Counted from the first letter of the stretch, positions 17,244 to 27,108 are shown. The stretch: 37,693 bases of DNA from a bacterium (GCA_028727105.1 JAQYOU010000178.1:1-37693), one strand, 5' to 3'. Notes: a model not told the origin generated them from the letters alone. A program made the numbers and translations.

Positions 17244-19400
17244 ATGAAGAAGAACAAGAGCGTAGCGATCCTGGCAGTCGTTCTGGCTGTCGTTGTGGCA
17301 CTCGGTTACTACGCATCCATCATTCTTTCCAGCACCGGTAAGGGCGAGGGACAGAACATTACTCTGGGCCTTGATCTGGCAGGTGGTGTCAGCATTACCT
17401 ATCAGGTAGAAGATGAGGATGCAACTGCAGAGCAGATGAGTGATACCATCTACAAGCTGCAGAAACGTATTGAGTCCTACAGTACAGAGGCAACTGTTTA
17501 CCAGAGCGGTGATGACCGTATCTGTGTAGAAATTCCCGGCGTGACGGATGCAAACGATATTTTAGAGGATCTGGGTACTCCCGGTTCCCTTCAGTTCTGT
17601 GATCCGGACGGTAACGTATTTATGACCGGCGATGATGTGGTGGATGCACAGGCAGGTACTTATAAGGACAACACGGGAAATAACGCATATTGCGTAGATC
17701 TGGTACTCAGCGATGATGCAGCAGAGACTTTCTCAGAGATCACAGGCGAGAACATTGGAAAGAACCTTCCTATCATCTATGACGGAGAGACCATCAGCAA
17801 TCCGGTGGTACAGTCACAGATCAGCGGCGGTACTGCTCAGATCACAGGTATGGCAAATTATGAGGAGGCTTCACAGCTGGCATCTCAGATCCGTATCGGT
17901 TCACTTTCATTAGAGTTATCAGAGTTAGAGTCACAGGTCGTAGGTGCACAGCTGGGTGCTGAGGCAATGTCTTCCGCATTAAAGGCAGCGCTGATCGGTC
18001 TGGTACTGATCATTATTTTCATGATCGCATATTACTGGATGTTAGGTGCAGCAGCAGCTGTCGCTCTGGTGATCTACTCCACACTGACCATCGCAGTGAT
18101 CTACTGGTTTGATATTACACTGACACTGCCCGGTATCGCAGGTATCATCCTCGGTATTGGTATGGCGGTGGACGCAAACGTCGTTATCTACGGACGTATC
18201 CGTGAGGAGCTTTCCGCTGGAAAGAGCGTATTTAGTGCAATGAAGGACGGCTTCAAGAAGGCGACTTCAGCCATCGTTGACGGTAACGTGACCACCCTGA
18301 TCGTAGCAGCGATCCTTGCATGGAAGGGTTCCGGTACGGTAAAGGGATTTGCGTACACACTGGCGATCAGTATTATCATTTCCCTGATCACATCACTGTT
18401 CGTGACCAGATATGTGGTTTATTCCTTCTACGGCATCGGCGTGAAAGATGAGAAATACTACGGCAAGTCAAAAGAGTTTAAGACCATGAACTTTACGAAG
18501 CGCCGCCCGGTATTCTATGTGATCGCAGTCGCATGTATCGCAGCCGGATTTATCGGAATGGGCGTGCACAGTGCAAGCGGTGATGGCGCACTGAACTTAA
18601 GTCTTGAGTTTGTCGGCGGTACATCAAACACCGTATACTTTAATGAGGAGTATACCTTAGAGCAGATCGATTCCGAGATGGTTCCGCTTGTTATGGACGT
18701 CACCGGAGATTCCGACGTATTTGTACAGAAGGTTGCAGACAGCAACGGTGTCATCTTTAAGACAAGAAACTTAAGTCTGGAAGAGCGTGAGAAGTTCAAC
18801 CAGGTATTCGTTGATAAGTATGGTGTGGATGAGAATACGATTTCTTCCCAGTCCATCAGCTCCACCATTAGCTCCGAGATGACAAGTGATGCGGTTGTTG
18901 CAGTGATCATTGCAGTGATCCTGATCATGATCTACATTGCATTCCGTTTCCAGGATCTGCGTTTTGCAACTGCATCCGTGCTGGCACTGATCCACGATAT
19001 CCTGCTCGTACTTGCAAGCTACGCGCTGGTTCGTATTTCCGTAGGATCTACATTCATCGCGGTTATGCTGACGATCCTTGGTTATTCTATTAATGATACG
19101 ATCGTTGTATTCGACCGTGTGCGTGAGAACATTCATAATCGCTCCCGCGTATCGAAAGAAGAACTGGCAGAGATCGCCGACAAGAGTGTGACACAGACGT
19201 TGACACGTTCCATCAATACATCCGTGACGACCTTTGTTATGGTATTATTACTTTACATCATGGGTGTTGCTTCCATCAAGGACTTCTCACTTCCTCTGAT
19301 GGTAGGTATCGTAGCCGGATTATTCTCTTCCGTATGCATTTCTACAAACCTGTGGTTTGACATGAAGGTTCGCTTTAACAAGGGCGGAAAAAAGAAATAG
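17244..19400 (+). CDS. secDF: SecD-SecF fusion protein translocase subunit
   Basis: A membrane component of the Sec pathway that uses the ion gradient to help pull proteins across the membrane. The 718 residues contain an N-terminal helix (about 8-27), an extracytoplasmic SecD domain (GLDLAGGVSITYQV, then GSLQFCDPDGNVF), and a SecD membrane bundle from about residue 249 with GIGMAVDANVVIYGRIREEL. A SecF half starts near 417 (TKRRPVFYVIAVACIAAGFIG) and ends in the second bundle with LTILGYSINDTIVVFDRVREN. The conserved aspartates in both bundles are present. An ATG at 17208 would overlap scfB by 17 bases; the ATG at 17244 has GAGAGGA at 17229-17235 and is preferred. The gene probably belongs to the scfAB transcript. 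Confidence 0.95.
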   Translation: MKKNKSVAILAVVLAVVVALGYYASIILSSTGKGEGQNITLGLDLAGGVSITYQVEDEDATAEQMSDTIYKLQKRIESYSTEATVYQSGDDRICVEIPGVTDANDILEDLGTPGSLQFCDPDGNVFMTGDDVVDAQAGTYKDNTGNNAYCVDLVLSDDAAETFSEITGENIGKNLPIIYDGETISNPVVQSQISGGTAQITGMANYEEASQLASQIRIGSLSLELSELESQVVGAQLGAEAMSSALKAALIGLVLIIIFMIAYYWMLGAAAAVALVIYSTLTIAVIYWFDITLTLPGIAGIILGIGMAVDANVVIYGRIREELSAGKSVFSAMKDGFKKATSAIVDGNVTTLIVAAILAWKGSGTVKGFAYTLAISIIISLITSLFVTRYVVYSFYGIGVKDEKYYGKSKEFKTMNFTKRRPVFYVIAVACIAAGFIGMGVHSASGDGALNLSLEFVGGTSNTVYFNEEYTLEQIDSEMVPLVMDVTGDSDVFVQKVADSNGVIFKTRNLSLEEREKFNQVFVDKYGVDENTISSQSISSTISSEMTSDAVVAVIIAVILIMIYIAFRFQDLRFATASVLALIHDILLVLASYALVRISVGSTFIAVMLTILGYSINDTIVVFDRVRENIHNRSRVSKEELAEIADKSVTQTLTRSINTSVTTFVMVLLLYIMGVASIKDFSLPLMVGIVAGLFSSVCISTNLWFDMKVRFNKGGKKK

Positions 19401-19420
19401 TGTATTTTATTTGAGTTGGA

Positions 19421-19450
19421 AGGGCAACCGGTGTTACTACCGATTGCCCT
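19421..19450 (+). terminator. Hairpin between secDF and glyA without a T-run
   Basis: AGGGCAACCGGT (19421-19432) pairs with ACCGATTGCCCT (19439-19450) with one mismatch. It ends 10 bases before the glyA ribosome binding site and lacks a T-tract, so it may only partly block read-through or may protect the upstream message. Confidence 0.6.
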
Positions 19451-19474
19451 AAATGATAATAGGAGGAAAAAATT

Positions 19475-20716
19475 ATGTACACAATGGATGATATCAAAGC
19501 AGTTGACCCCGAAGTGGCAGCAGCCATTCAGGCAGAGAGCGACAGACAGAACAGTCACATCGAGCTGATCGCATCAGAGAACTGGGTAAGCCACGCAGTC
19601 ATGTCTGCAATGGGCAGCGTGATGACAAATAAATATGCAGAAGGCTATCCGGGACATCGTTATTACGGTGGCTGCGAGTGCGTGGATGTTGTGGAAGAGC
19701 TGGCACGCGAGCGTGCGAAAAAGCTGTTTGGTGCTGAGTATGTCAATGTACAGCCCCACTCCGGCGCACAGGCAAATATGGCCGTACAGTTTGCATGCTT
19801 ACAGCCCGGAGATACCGTGATGGGTATGAACTTAGACCACGGCGGACATCTGACACACGGAAGTCCGGTAAACTTCTCCGGAACTTATTTCAACATCGTG
19901 CCTTACGGTGTGAACGATGACGGTGTGATCGATTATGATAACGTGCTGGCGATCGCAAAGGAGTGCAAGCCGAAGATGATCATTGCAGGTGCTTCCGCTT
20001 ATGCAAGAACGATTGATTTCAAGAAGTTCCGCGAGATCGCTGACGAGGTTGACGCGATCCTTTTCGTGGATATGGCACACATCGCAGGTCTTGTGGCAGC
20101 AGGACTGCATCCGAGCCCGATCCCTTATGCAGACGTGGTTACCACAACAACTCATAAGACACTTCGCGGACCCCGTGGCGGAATGATCCTCTGCGGAAAG
20201 CAGGAGACTGCCGACAAGTTCAAATTCAATAAGGCAATCTTCCCCGGTATTCAGGGTGGTCCTTTGATGCATGTGATCGCAGCGAAGGCAGTCTGCTTCC
20301 AGGAAGCACTGCAGCCTTCCTTCAAGGAGTATCAGCAGGGTATCATCGACAATGCACAGGCTCTTTGCAAGGGCTTGCAGTCCCGTGGTATCAAGATCGT
20401 TTCCGACGGAACTGATAACCACCTGATGCTGATCGACCTGACTCCCTTCGAACTGACCGGAAAGGCCGTAGAGAAGCTTTTGGATGATGCAAACATCACA
20501 GCGAACAAGAACACGATCCCTAACGACCCCCAGAAACCCTTTGTAACTAGCGGAATCCGTATCGGAACTCCTTCTGTAACGAGCCGCGGCATGAATACAG
20601 AGGACATGGACAAGATCGCAGAGGCCATTGCAATGCTCATCAAAGAGGGTGAGAGTGCAGTTCCCGCTGCAAAGGAAATCGTGAAGTCATTGACAGACAA
20701 ATATCCGTTAGATTAA
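19475..20716 (+). CDS. glyA: Serine hydroxymethyltransferase
   Basis: Pyridoxal-phosphate enzyme interconverting serine and glycine with transfer of a one-carbon unit to tetrahydrofolate, in the cytoplasm. The 413-residue length is typical. The cofactor lysine is residue 228 in [16 protein letters not shown]. The N-terminal [12 protein letters not shown], the [15 protein letters not shown] loop and [14 protein letters not shown] are all intact. AGGAGG at 19461-19466 precedes the ATG. serS begins 11 bases after its stop, so a serine-related glyA-serS transcript is likely. I saw no glycine riboswitch or T-box in the 74-base leader region. Confidence 0.97.
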   Translation: MYTMDDIKAVDPEVAAAIQAESDRQNSHIELIASENWVSHAVMSAMGSVMTNKYAEGYPGHRYYGGCECVDVVEELARERAKKLFGAEYVNVQPHSGAQANMAVQFACLQPGDTVMGMNLDHGGHLTHGSPVNFSGTYFNIVPYGVNDDGVIDYDNVLAIAKECKPKMIIAGASAYARTIDFKKFREIADEVDAILFVDMAHIAGLVAAGLHPSPIPYADVVTTTTHKTLRGPRGGMILCGKQETADKFKFNKAIFPGIQGGPLMHVIAAKAVCFQEALQPSFKEYQQGIIDNAQALCKGLQSRGIKIVSDGTDNHLMLIDLTPFELTGKAVEKLLDDANITANKNTIPNDPQKPFVTSGIRIGTPSVTSRGMNTEDMDKIAEAIAMLIKEGESAVPAAKEIVKSLTDKYPLD

Positions 20717-20727
20717 GAGGCATAGTT

Positions 20728-22017
20728 ATGATAGATATCAAATTTTTAAGAGAGAACCCGGATGTTGTAAAAGAGAACATCAAGAAAAAATTCCAGGACA
20801 AGAAGCTTCCCCTTGTGGATGAAGTGATCGAGTTGGATGCAAAATCCCGTGCAGCAAAGCAGGAGGCGGATGATCTCCGTGCAAAGAGAAACCAGCTTTC
20901 CAAGCAGATCGGTGCACTCATGAAAGAGGGCAAAAAAGAGGAAGCGGAGGCAGTGAAGGCACAGGTGGCTGAATTTGCTGAGCGTTTGACTGAGCTTGAG
21001 GAGCAGGAAAAGACCTATTCCGAGCAGGTATTAAAGGATATGATGATGATCCCGAATATCATCGATCCTTCTGTCCCCATTGGAGAGGATGATTCCTGCA
21101 ACGTAGAGATCGAGAAGTTCGGTGAGCCGGTGGTTCCTGATTTTGAGGTTCCTTATCATACAGACATCATGAGCCGCTTTGATGGTATTGACCTGGATGC
21201 CGCAGGAAAGGTTGCAGGTAATGGTTTCTATTATCTGATGGGAGATATTGCAAGACTTCATTCCGCAGTGATCTCTTATGCAAGAGATTTCATGATCGGT
21301 CGTGGATTTACTTACTGCGTACCGCCCTTTATGATCCGCAGTAACGTTGTTACCGGTGTTATGAGCTTTGAGGAAATGGATGCCATGATGTACAAGATCG
21401 AGGGCGAGGATCTTTACCTGATCGGAACATCCGAGCATTCTATGATCGGTAAGTTCATTGATACGATCAACGAGGAGGAGAAGCTTCCTTATACACTCAC
21501 CAGCTATTCTCCCTGCTTCCGTAAGGAGAAGGGTGCTCACGGTATCGAGGAGCGTGGTGTTTATCGTATCCACCAGTTCGAGAAACAGGAAATGATCGTT
21601 GTCTGCAAGCCTGAGGATTCCAAATATTGGTATGATCAGCTGTGGAAGAACACCGTTGACCTGTTCCGCAGTATGGATATTCCGGTTCGTACACTGGAGT
21701 GCTGCTCCGGTGATCTGGCTGACCTGAAGGTAAAATCCTGTGACGTAGAGGCATGGTCTCCCCGCCAGAAGAAATACTTTGAGGTGGGCAGCTGTTCCAA
21801 TTTAGGAGACGCCCAGGCAAGACGTCTGAAGATCCGCGTGAAGGGCGCAGACGGAAACAAGTATTTTGCACACACATTAAATAATACGGTGGTTGCTCCG
21901 CCCCGTATGCTGATCGCATTTTTGGAGAATAATTTAAATGCTGACGGAAGTGTCAATATCCCGACGGTGTTACACCCTTACATGGGAGGCATGACAAAGC
22001 TTACGCCGAAGCACTAG
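20728..22017 (+). CDS. serS: Seryl-tRNA synthetase
   Basis: Class II aminoacyl-tRNA synthetase that attaches serine to tRNA-Ser, and to tRNA-Sec where present. 429 residues, normal length. The N-terminal third is the antiparallel coiled-coil arm that contacts the tRNA (roughly residues 30-105, rich in K, E, A and Q). Motif 2 is visible as PCFRKEKGAHGIEERGVYR, followed by HQFEKQEM. Motif 3 lies near the C-terminus in NNTVVAPPRMLIAFLENN. It follows glyA by 11 bases and is closed by a terminator, so it is the last gene of this group. Confidence 0.97.
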   Translation: MIDIKFLRENPDVVKENIKKKFQDKKLPLVDEVIELDAKSRAAKQEADDLRAKRNQLSKQIGALMKEGKKEEAEAVKAQVAEFAERLTELEEQEKTYSEQVLKDMMMIPNIIDPSVPIGEDDSCNVEIEKFGEPVVPDFEVPYHTDIMSRFDGIDLDAAGKVAGNGFYYLMGDIARLHSAVISYARDFMIGRGFTYCVPPFMIRSNVVTGVMSFEEMDAMMYKIEGEDLYLIGTSEHSMIGKFIDTINEEEKLPYTLTSYSPCFRKEKGAHGIEERGVYRIHQFEKQEMIVVCKPEDSKYWYDQLWKNTVDLFRSMDIPVRTLECCSGDLADLKVKSCDVEAWSPRQKKYFEVGSCSNLGDAQARRLKIRVKGADGNKYFAHTLNNTVVAPPRMLIAFLENNLNADGSVNIPTVLHPYMGGMTKLTPKH

Positions 22018-22031
22018 TGACAATCGAAGCT

Positions 22032-22067
22032 GCTGTAAGGGTCCCCGTGACCCCTACAGCACTTTTT
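22032..22067 (+). terminator. Rho-independent terminator after serS
   Basis: GCTGTAAGGGTC (22032-22043) pairs with GACCCCTACAGC (22049-22060) with one A/C mismatch, and is followed by ACTTTTT. This ends the scf-secDF-glyA-serS group. Confidence 0.85.
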
Positions 22068-22100
22068 ATGCATTGATTTTTTTTGGTAACCCGGACGGGT

Positions 22101-22235
22101 GTCGAAGGTATTTCCGTGTAAGACAGTTGCTCGGGATCCTCGCAACTGTACAAAAATCCATGAGAATTGCGCTGCAATGGGATTTTTGTACATTCGTATC
22201 ATTTTCTCACGGTCTCAGCAGTAAAATGCTTCGAC
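22101..22235. repeat. Palindromic intergenic element 1
   Basis: A nested imperfect palindrome of about 135 bases. The outer arms GTCGAAG (22101-22107) and CTTCGAC (22229-22235) enclose two hairpins: CAGTTGC/GCAACTG (22124-22148), and a perfect 13-base stem TGTACAAAAATCC/GGATTTTTGTACA (22147-22192) with an inner ATTGC/GCAAT. I see no credible gene here. Confidence 0.75.
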
Positions 22236-22269
22236 CTGATTTGAAGAAGGACTTTTGCTATATACTTCG

Positions 22270-22345
22270 CGAAAAGCGTAGCGGATACTAAGAAATTTGC
22301 GGCGCATATATCATGCTTGCAAATTTCAAGTACCGACGCTTTTCG
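22270..22345. repeat. Palindromic intergenic element 2
   Basis: The left arm begins CGAAAAGCGT (22270-22279) and ends GAAATTTG; the right arm runs CAAATTTC to ACGCTTTTCG (22320-22345). The arms match over about 26 positions with four single-base bulges or mismatches, leaving a loop of about 20 bases. Confidence 0.75.
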
Positions 22346-22372
22346 AGAGTCTTACATTGGAAATAACCTTCG

Positions 22373-22423
22373 CCACCCTGGATATGAATAAGTAGTGCAT
22401 ATTTCGTTATCTACCCTGGGTGG
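22373..22423. repeat. Short palindromic segment between elements 2 and 3
   Basis: CCACCC (22373-22378) pairs with GGGTGG (22418-22423), and the interior can pair imperfectly through GATATGAATA and TATTTCGTTATC. Weaker than its neighbours. Confidence 0.5.
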
Positions 22424-22424
22424 A

Positions 22425-22573
22425 CTGGAGAAAGCAATCTCCAGTGGAAAACCCTCGGAGAACGCCGGTGCTTGGAATTTTCGAGTAAAAATCTTTACGA
22501 TGAAAATTCCTTAGCATCCGCTGCGTTTGGAGCGGAGCGGGAGCGTGTTTTGCACGGAGATCGCTTTCTCCAG
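22425..22573. repeat. Palindromic intergenic element 3
   Basis: The outer arms CTGGAGAAAGCAATCTCC (22425-22442) and GGAGATCGCTTTCTCCAG (22556-22573) differ at one position. Inside, GGAATTTTC and GAAAATTCC form a perfect 9-base stem that extends through AGTAAA/TTTAC. The word TTTGGAGCGG (22526-22535) recurs in the element between thl and hbd. No gene is evident. Confidence 0.78.
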
Positions 22574-22605
22574 TCGAGGCGCAGCCAAACTCCTAATTTT
22601 TTAAC

Positions 22606-22634
22606 TTGAAATATGCAGGATAATGTAATAAAAT
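22606..22634 (+). promoter_or_regulatory. Promoter of carAB
   Basis: TTGAAA (22606-22611) and TAAAAT (22629-22634) with a 17-base spacer. The predicted start of transcription near 22641 gives a leader of about 175 bases that contains the whole of palindromic element 4. Confidence 0.7.
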
Positions 22635-22651
22635 AAAAAAAATTTTGAAAT

Positions 22652-22783
22652 CTTCAGAGCCAAGGCAATTTGCACAAAAAATCATGAGCCAAGTTTACTT
22701 GAGCGAATTGATTTTTGTGAAAATTTCTTTGGCGAGAAGCCAAAGCGAGGAAATGCGTAGCATTTTCGAGCCTGGCTCTGAAG
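22652..22783 (+). repeat. Palindromic element 4, in the probable carAB leader
   Basis: The outer arms CTTCAGAGCCAAGGC (22652-22666) and GCCTGGCTCTGAAG (22770-22783) pair with one bulged base. Inner pairings are ACAAAAAATCA with TGATTTTTGT, TTTGGC with GCCAAAG, and AAATGC with GCATTT. The closing arm is followed by GGTTTT and then by the carA ribosome binding site at 22801. It could act as a leader structure or attenuator, or simply be another member of the same element family as elements 1-3. Confidence 0.7.
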
Positions 22784-22814
22784 GTTTTACATGATACATG
22801 AAAGGACAAAAAAG

Positions 22815-23885
22815 ATGAAGGCTTTTCTCATACTTGAAGATGGACACATTTTTACCGGAACCAGCATCGGTTCCCAAAAAGAAGTGATCAGTGAGATCGT
22901 GTTCAATACCTCTATGACAGGCTACTTAGAGGTGCTGACGGATCCGTCCTACGCAGGACAGGCAGTGACCATGACCTATCCGCTGATCGGAAATTACGGC
23001 ATCAATTTCAGTGACATGGAATCAAAAAGACCGTGGGTGAAGGGATTTATCACCCGGGAGTTATCAAGGACGGCCAGCAATTTCCGCTGTGAGGGAAGCA
23101 TTCAGAACTTTTTGGAGAAACATGATATTCCCGGCATCGCGGGCATTGATACCCGTGCCCTCACAAAGCTGCTGCGCGAAAAAGGTACGATGAACGGCAT
23201 GATCACCACTGATGAGAACTACGATCTGGACAAGATCCTGCCGCAGCTTTCCGCCTATGAGGTAGGAAATGTGGTGGATGAGGTGACCTGCAGGGAACCC
23301 TCTGTATTAAAGGGCAACGGAAAAAAAGTAGCCCTGATGGATTTTGGTGCAAAACAGAACATTGCAAGATCCTTAAATAAGCGCGGCTGTCAGGTGACGA
23401 TCTACCCGGCACATACCTCCGCGGAGGAAATACTGGCAGCAAACCCCGATGGCATCATGCTCTCCAATGGCCCCGGGGATCCGAAGTCATGTACAGATAT
23501 TATCAAAGAGATCAAAAAGCTGTATGATTCCGAAGTGCCGATCTTTGCGATCTGCCTGGGACATCAGCTGATGGCGTTGGCGACCGGTGCAGACACGCAC
23601 AAGCTGAAATACGGACACCGCGGCGGCAATCATCCGGTGAAGGACTTAAAGACCGGACGGGTATATATCTCCTCACAGAATCACGGTTATGTGGTTGATA
23701 CGGAAAAGCTGGATCCGGCAGTGGCAAAGCCTGCATTTGTCAATGTAAATGACGGAACCAATGAGGGACTGGAATATGTGGGCAAACAGATATTTACCGT
23801 GCAGTTCCATCCGGAGGCATGCCCCGGACCGCAGGACAGTGCGTATTTATTTGACAGATTTATTGAGATGATGGGAGGAAACTAA
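22815..23885 (+). CDS. carA: Carbamoyl-phosphate synthase small (glutaminase) subunit
   Basis: Releases ammonia from glutamine and passes it to CarB for carbamoyl phosphate synthesis, feeding pyrimidine and arginine pathways. 356 residues, usual length. The N-terminal domain begins [19 protein letters not shown]. The class I glutamine amidotransferase domain shows the nucleophile region [16 protein letters not shown] and the histidine/glutamate pair in [14 protein letters not shown]. The ATG at 22815 is preferred over 22791 because AAAGGA at 22801-22806 is placed for it and the shorter protein begins as the family does. carB starts 2 bases after the stop, so the two subunits are co-translated. 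Confidence 0.96.
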   Translation: MKAFLILEDGHIFTGTSIGSQKEVISEIVFNTSMTGYLEVLTDPSYAGQAVTMTYPLIGNYGINFSDMESKRPWVKGFITRELSRTASNFRCEGSIQNFLEKHDIPGIAGIDTRALTKLLREKGTMNGMITTDENYDLDKILPQLSAYEVGNVVDEVTCREPSVLKGNGKKVALMDFGAKQNIARSLNKRGCQVTIYPAHTSAEEILAANPDGIMLSNGPGDPKSCTDIIKEIKKLYDSEVPIFAICLGHQLMALATGADTHKLKYGHRGGNHPVKDLKTGRVYISSQNHGYVVDTEKLDPAVAKPAFVNVNDGTNEGLEYVGKQIFTVQFHPEACPGPQDSAYLFDRFIEMMGGN

Positions 23886-23887
23886 TC

Positions 23888-26800
23888 ATGCCGAAGAATA
23901 AGGATATCAAAAAGGTACTGGTGATCGGTTCCGGTCCCATTGTCATCGGACAGGCGGCGGAGTTTGACTATGCGGGCACACAGGCGTGCCGCTCCTTAAA
24001 AGAGGAGGGGATCGAGGTATGTCTGGTAAACTCCAATCCCGCAACGATCATGACCGATAAAAATATTGCGGATCAGGTATATATCGAGCCGTTGACCGCA
24101 AAGGTATTAGAGCAGATCATTTTAAAAGAAAAACCGGACAGCGTGCTTCCCACCCTGGGTGGACAGGCCGGATTGAACCTTGGTATGGAGCTGGCAGAGA
24201 GCGGATTTCTGGCAGAGCACGGGGTACGACTGATCGGAACGACCTCCGAGACCATCAAAAAGGCGGAAGACCGCCAGGAATTCAAGGACACCATGGAGAA
24301 GATCGGTGAGCCGGTGGCAGCTTCTCTCGTCGTGGAAAATGTAGAGGATGGTATCAAATTTACAAATACCATCGGTTACCCGGTGGTGCTTCGTCCTGCT
24401 TACACACTTGGAGGAAGCGGCGGCGGAATCGCGCATAACGAGACGGAGCTGATCGAGATCCTCTCCAACGGTCTGCGCTTAAGCCGTGTGGGACAGGTGC
24501 TGGTAGAGCGCTGTATCGCAGGCTGGAAGGAGATCGAGTACGAGGTCATGCGTGATGCGGCCGGCAACTGTATTACCGTTTGTAACATGGAAAATATTGA
24601 CCCGGTTGGTGTTCACACCGGAGATTCCATCGTTGTGGCACCTTCGCAGACGCTGGGCGACAAGGAATATCAGATGCTGCGTACTTCCGCACTGAATATC
24701 ATCACGGAGTTAAATATCACCGGAGGCTGTAACGTTCAGTATGCGTTGAAGCCCGATTCCTTTGAATACTGCGTCATCGAGGTAAATCCCCGTGTCAGCC
24801 GTTCTTCCGCATTGGCAAGTAAGGCAACTGGATACCCCATCGCCAAGGTGGCTGCAAAGATCGCTCTGGGTTATACGCTGGATGAGATCAAAAATGCCAT
24901 TACAGGCAAGACCTATGCAAGCTTTGAGCCGATGTTAGACTACTGTGTGGTTAAGATTCCGCGCTTACCCTTCGATAAATTTATTACAGCAAAGCATACG
25001 CTGACGACGCAGATGAAGGCCACCGGAGAGGTTATGAGTATCGGCAATAACTTCGAGGGTGCCCTTATGAAGGCAATCCGTTCCCTGGAGCAGCATGTGG
25101 ACTGTCTGCGTTCCTACGACTTTTCTGCCCTCAGTGAACAGGAACTGTTAGAGCGCATGAAGATCGTGGATGACCGGCGGATCTATATCATCGCGGAGGC
25201 GATCCGAAAAGGGATCAACTATAAGACCATTCACGACATCACACAGGTGGATGAGTGGTTTATCGACAAGATCGCCATTCTTGTAGAGATGGAGGAGCGC
25301 CTGGAGAAGGAGGAGCTGACAACCGAGCTTCTCGCTGAGGCGAAGCGGATCGAATTCCCGGACAACGTGATCGCAAGACTGACCGGAAAGACCGAGGAAG
25401 AGATCAAGAACATGCGCTACGATAACGGCATCTGTGCGGCTTTCAAGATGGTTGACACCTGTGCGGCAGAGTTTGCGGCAGAAACCCCCTACTATTATTC
25501 GGTATTTGGCAGTGAGGATGAAGCTGGTGCAAACTGTGAAGGTATTGAGCAGCCCCGCAAAAAGGTACTGGTGCTCGGCTCCGGTCCCATCCGTATCGGA
25601 CAGGGTATCGAGTTCGACTACTGCAGCGTGCATGCCACATGGGCATTTGCAAAGGCAGGCTATGAGACGATCATCATCAACAACAATCCGGAAACGGTCA
25701 GCACGGACTTTGATATCGCGGACAAGCTTTATTTTGAGCCGCTGACACCGGAGGATGTAGAAAATGTCGTAAATATCGAAAAACCGGATGGAGCAGTGGT
25801 ACAGTTTGGCGGACAGACCGCTATCAAGCTCACCGAGAGTCTGCAGAAGATGGGTGTGCCGATCCTTGGAACTGCACCGGAGGATGTAGATGCGGCGGAG
25901 GACAGAGAGCTGTTCGACCGTATCTTACAGGAGACAGAGATCCCCAGAGCAGCCGGCGGAACCGTTTTTACTGCGGAGGAGGCAAAAAAGGTGGCAAACG
26001 AGCTGGGTTATCCGGTTCTTGTCCGTCCTTCCTACGTGCTTGGCGGACAGGGTATGCAGATCGCATATTCCGATGAAGAGATCGAAGAGTTCATGGAGAT
26101 CATCAACCGGATTGAGCAGGATCACCCGATCCTTGTGGATAAGTATCTGATGGGTAAAGAGCTGGAGGTAGATGCGGTATGTGATGGAACAGACATCCTG
26201 ATCCCCGGTATCATGGAGCATATCGAGCGTACCGGCGTCCATTCCGGAGACAGTATCTCCGTTTATCCCGCGCCGACAGTCAGCGATGAGGTCAAGGAGA
26301 CGATCGCTGAGTACTCCCGCAGACTTGCAAAGGCATTGCATGTCAAGGGTCTGATCAATATCCAGTTTATTGCGGTTGGCAGCGAGGTGTACGTGATCGA
26401 GGTGAATCCAAGATCCTCCCGTACGGTTCCTTATATCAGCAAGGTGACAGGAATCCCCATTGTGGATCTGGCAACCGATGTGATCCTTGGAAAGAAGATC
26501 AAAGATCTTGGCTATACACCGGGACTGCAGCCGGCAGCCGACTACTTTGCCATCAAGATGCCCGTCTTCTCCTTTGAGAAGATCCGCGGCGCAGAGATCT
26601 CCCTCGGACCGGAAATGAAGTCTACCGGTGAGTGTCTTGGAATCGCCAAAAACTTTGACGAGGCACTTTACAAGGCATTCCTTGGTGCGGGTGTAGAGCT
26701 TCCGAAGCATAAGCAGATGATCATTACCGTGAAAAAGGCAGACCAGCCGGAGGCGGCTGAAGTGGCAAAGCGTTTCGAGGCGCTGGGCTATACCATCTAC

Positions 26801-27100
26801 GCCACCAGACACACAGCCGAGTATCTGAAGGAACAGGGTATAAAAGCCCGCAAGGTGAACAAGATCCATCAGGAGTCACCGACCGTTATGGACCTTCTGC
26901 TTGGCCACAAGATCGATCTGGTCATCAATACCCCTACACAGGGACGTGACAAGAGCCGGGACGGCTTCCTGATCCGGCGAACCGCGATCGAGACCGGAGT
27001 CAATGTCATTACATCTATGGATACAGCGAATGCGCTGGCAAGCTCTCTGGAAGCCGGTGCAAAAGATCTGACCGTCGTTGATATCGCGACTTTAGATTAA
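23888..27100 (+). CDS. carB: Carbamoyl-phosphate synthase large subunit (partnered with carA)
   Basis: Uses two ATP, bicarbonate and CarA-derived ammonia to make carbamoyl phosphate. The 1070 residues contain the two homologous ATP-grasp halves: the first starts at KKVLVIGSGPIVIGQAAEFDYAG, the second near residue 558 at KKVLVLGSGPIRIGQGIEFDY. Glycine loops are PVVLRPAYTLGGSGGG and PVLVRPSYVLGGQGMQ. The C-terminal MGS-like allosteric domain (about 935-1070) keeps residues corresponding to nucleotide-binding threonines in YATRHTAEYL and the lysine in KVNKIHQESP, so effector control is possible. It follows carA directly and converges on a second carB. Confidence 0.96.
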   Translation: MPKNKDIKKVLVIGSGPIVIGQAAEFDYAGTQACRSLKEEGIEVCLVNSNPATIMTDKNIADQVYIEPLTAKVLEQIILKEKPDSVLPTLGGQAGLNLGMELAESGFLAEHGVRLIGTTSETIKKAEDRQEFKDTMEKIGEPVAASLVVENVEDGIKFTNTIGYPVVLRPAYTLGGSGGGIAHNETELIEILSNGLRLSRVGQVLVERCIAGWKEIEYEVMRDAAGNCITVCNMENIDPVGVHTGDSIVVAPSQTLGDKEYQMLRTSALNIITELNITGGCNVQYALKPDSFEYCVIEVNPRVSRSSALASKATGYPIAKVAAKIALGYTLDEIKNAITGKTYASFEPMLDYCVVKIPRLPFDKFITAKHTLTTQMKATGEVMSIGNNFEGALMKAIRSLEQHVDCLRSYDFSALSEQELLERMKIVDDRRIYIIAEAIRKGINYKTIHDITQVDEWFIDKIAILVEMEERLEKEELTTELLAEAKRIEFPDNVIARLTGKTEEEIKNMRYDNGICAAFKMVDTCAAEFAAETPYYYSVFGSEDEAGANCEGIEQPRKKVLVLGSGPIRIGQGIEFDYCSVHATWAFAKAGYETIIINNNPETVSTDFDIADKLYFEPLTPEDVENVVNIEKPDGAVVQFGGQTAIKLTESLQKMGVPILGTAPEDVDAAEDRELFDRILQETEIPRAAGGTVFTAEEAKKVANELGYPVLVRPSYVLGGQGMQIAYSDEEIEEFMEIINRIEQDHPILVDKYLMGKELEVDAVCDGTDILIPGIMEHIERTGVHSGDSISVYPAPTVSDEVKETIAEYSRRLAKALHVKGLINIQFIAVGSEVYVIEVNPRSSRTVPYISKVTGIPIVDLATDVILGKKIKDLGYTPGLQPAADYFAIKMPVFSFEKIRGAEISLGPEMKSTGECLGIAKNFDEALYKAFLGAGVELPKHKQMIITVKKADQPEAAEVAKRFEALGYTIYATRHTAEYLKEQGIKARKVNKIHQESPTVMDLLLGHKIDLVINTPTQGRDKSRDGFLIRRTAIETGVNVITSMDTANALASSLEAGAKDLTVVDIATLD

Positions 27101-27108
27101 ACAAAGAC

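Noticed and set aside
19401..19474. Glycine riboswitch or T-box upstream of glyA-serS
   Set aside because: Only 74 bases with a simple hairpin; no T-box sequence, specifier loop or tandem aptamer.
22073..22291. Open frame of 72 codons downstream of serS
   Set aside because: It runs through palindromic element 1, has no ribosome binding site and low-quality composition; the arms explain the sequence better.
25925..26869. Long antisense open frame (314 codons) inside carB
   Set aside because: Opposite-strand shadow of a conserved gene, rich in C, H and L, with no ribosome binding site or recognisable motif. The same applies to the 197-codon frame at 27297-27890 and the antisense frames in glgP, glyA and serS.
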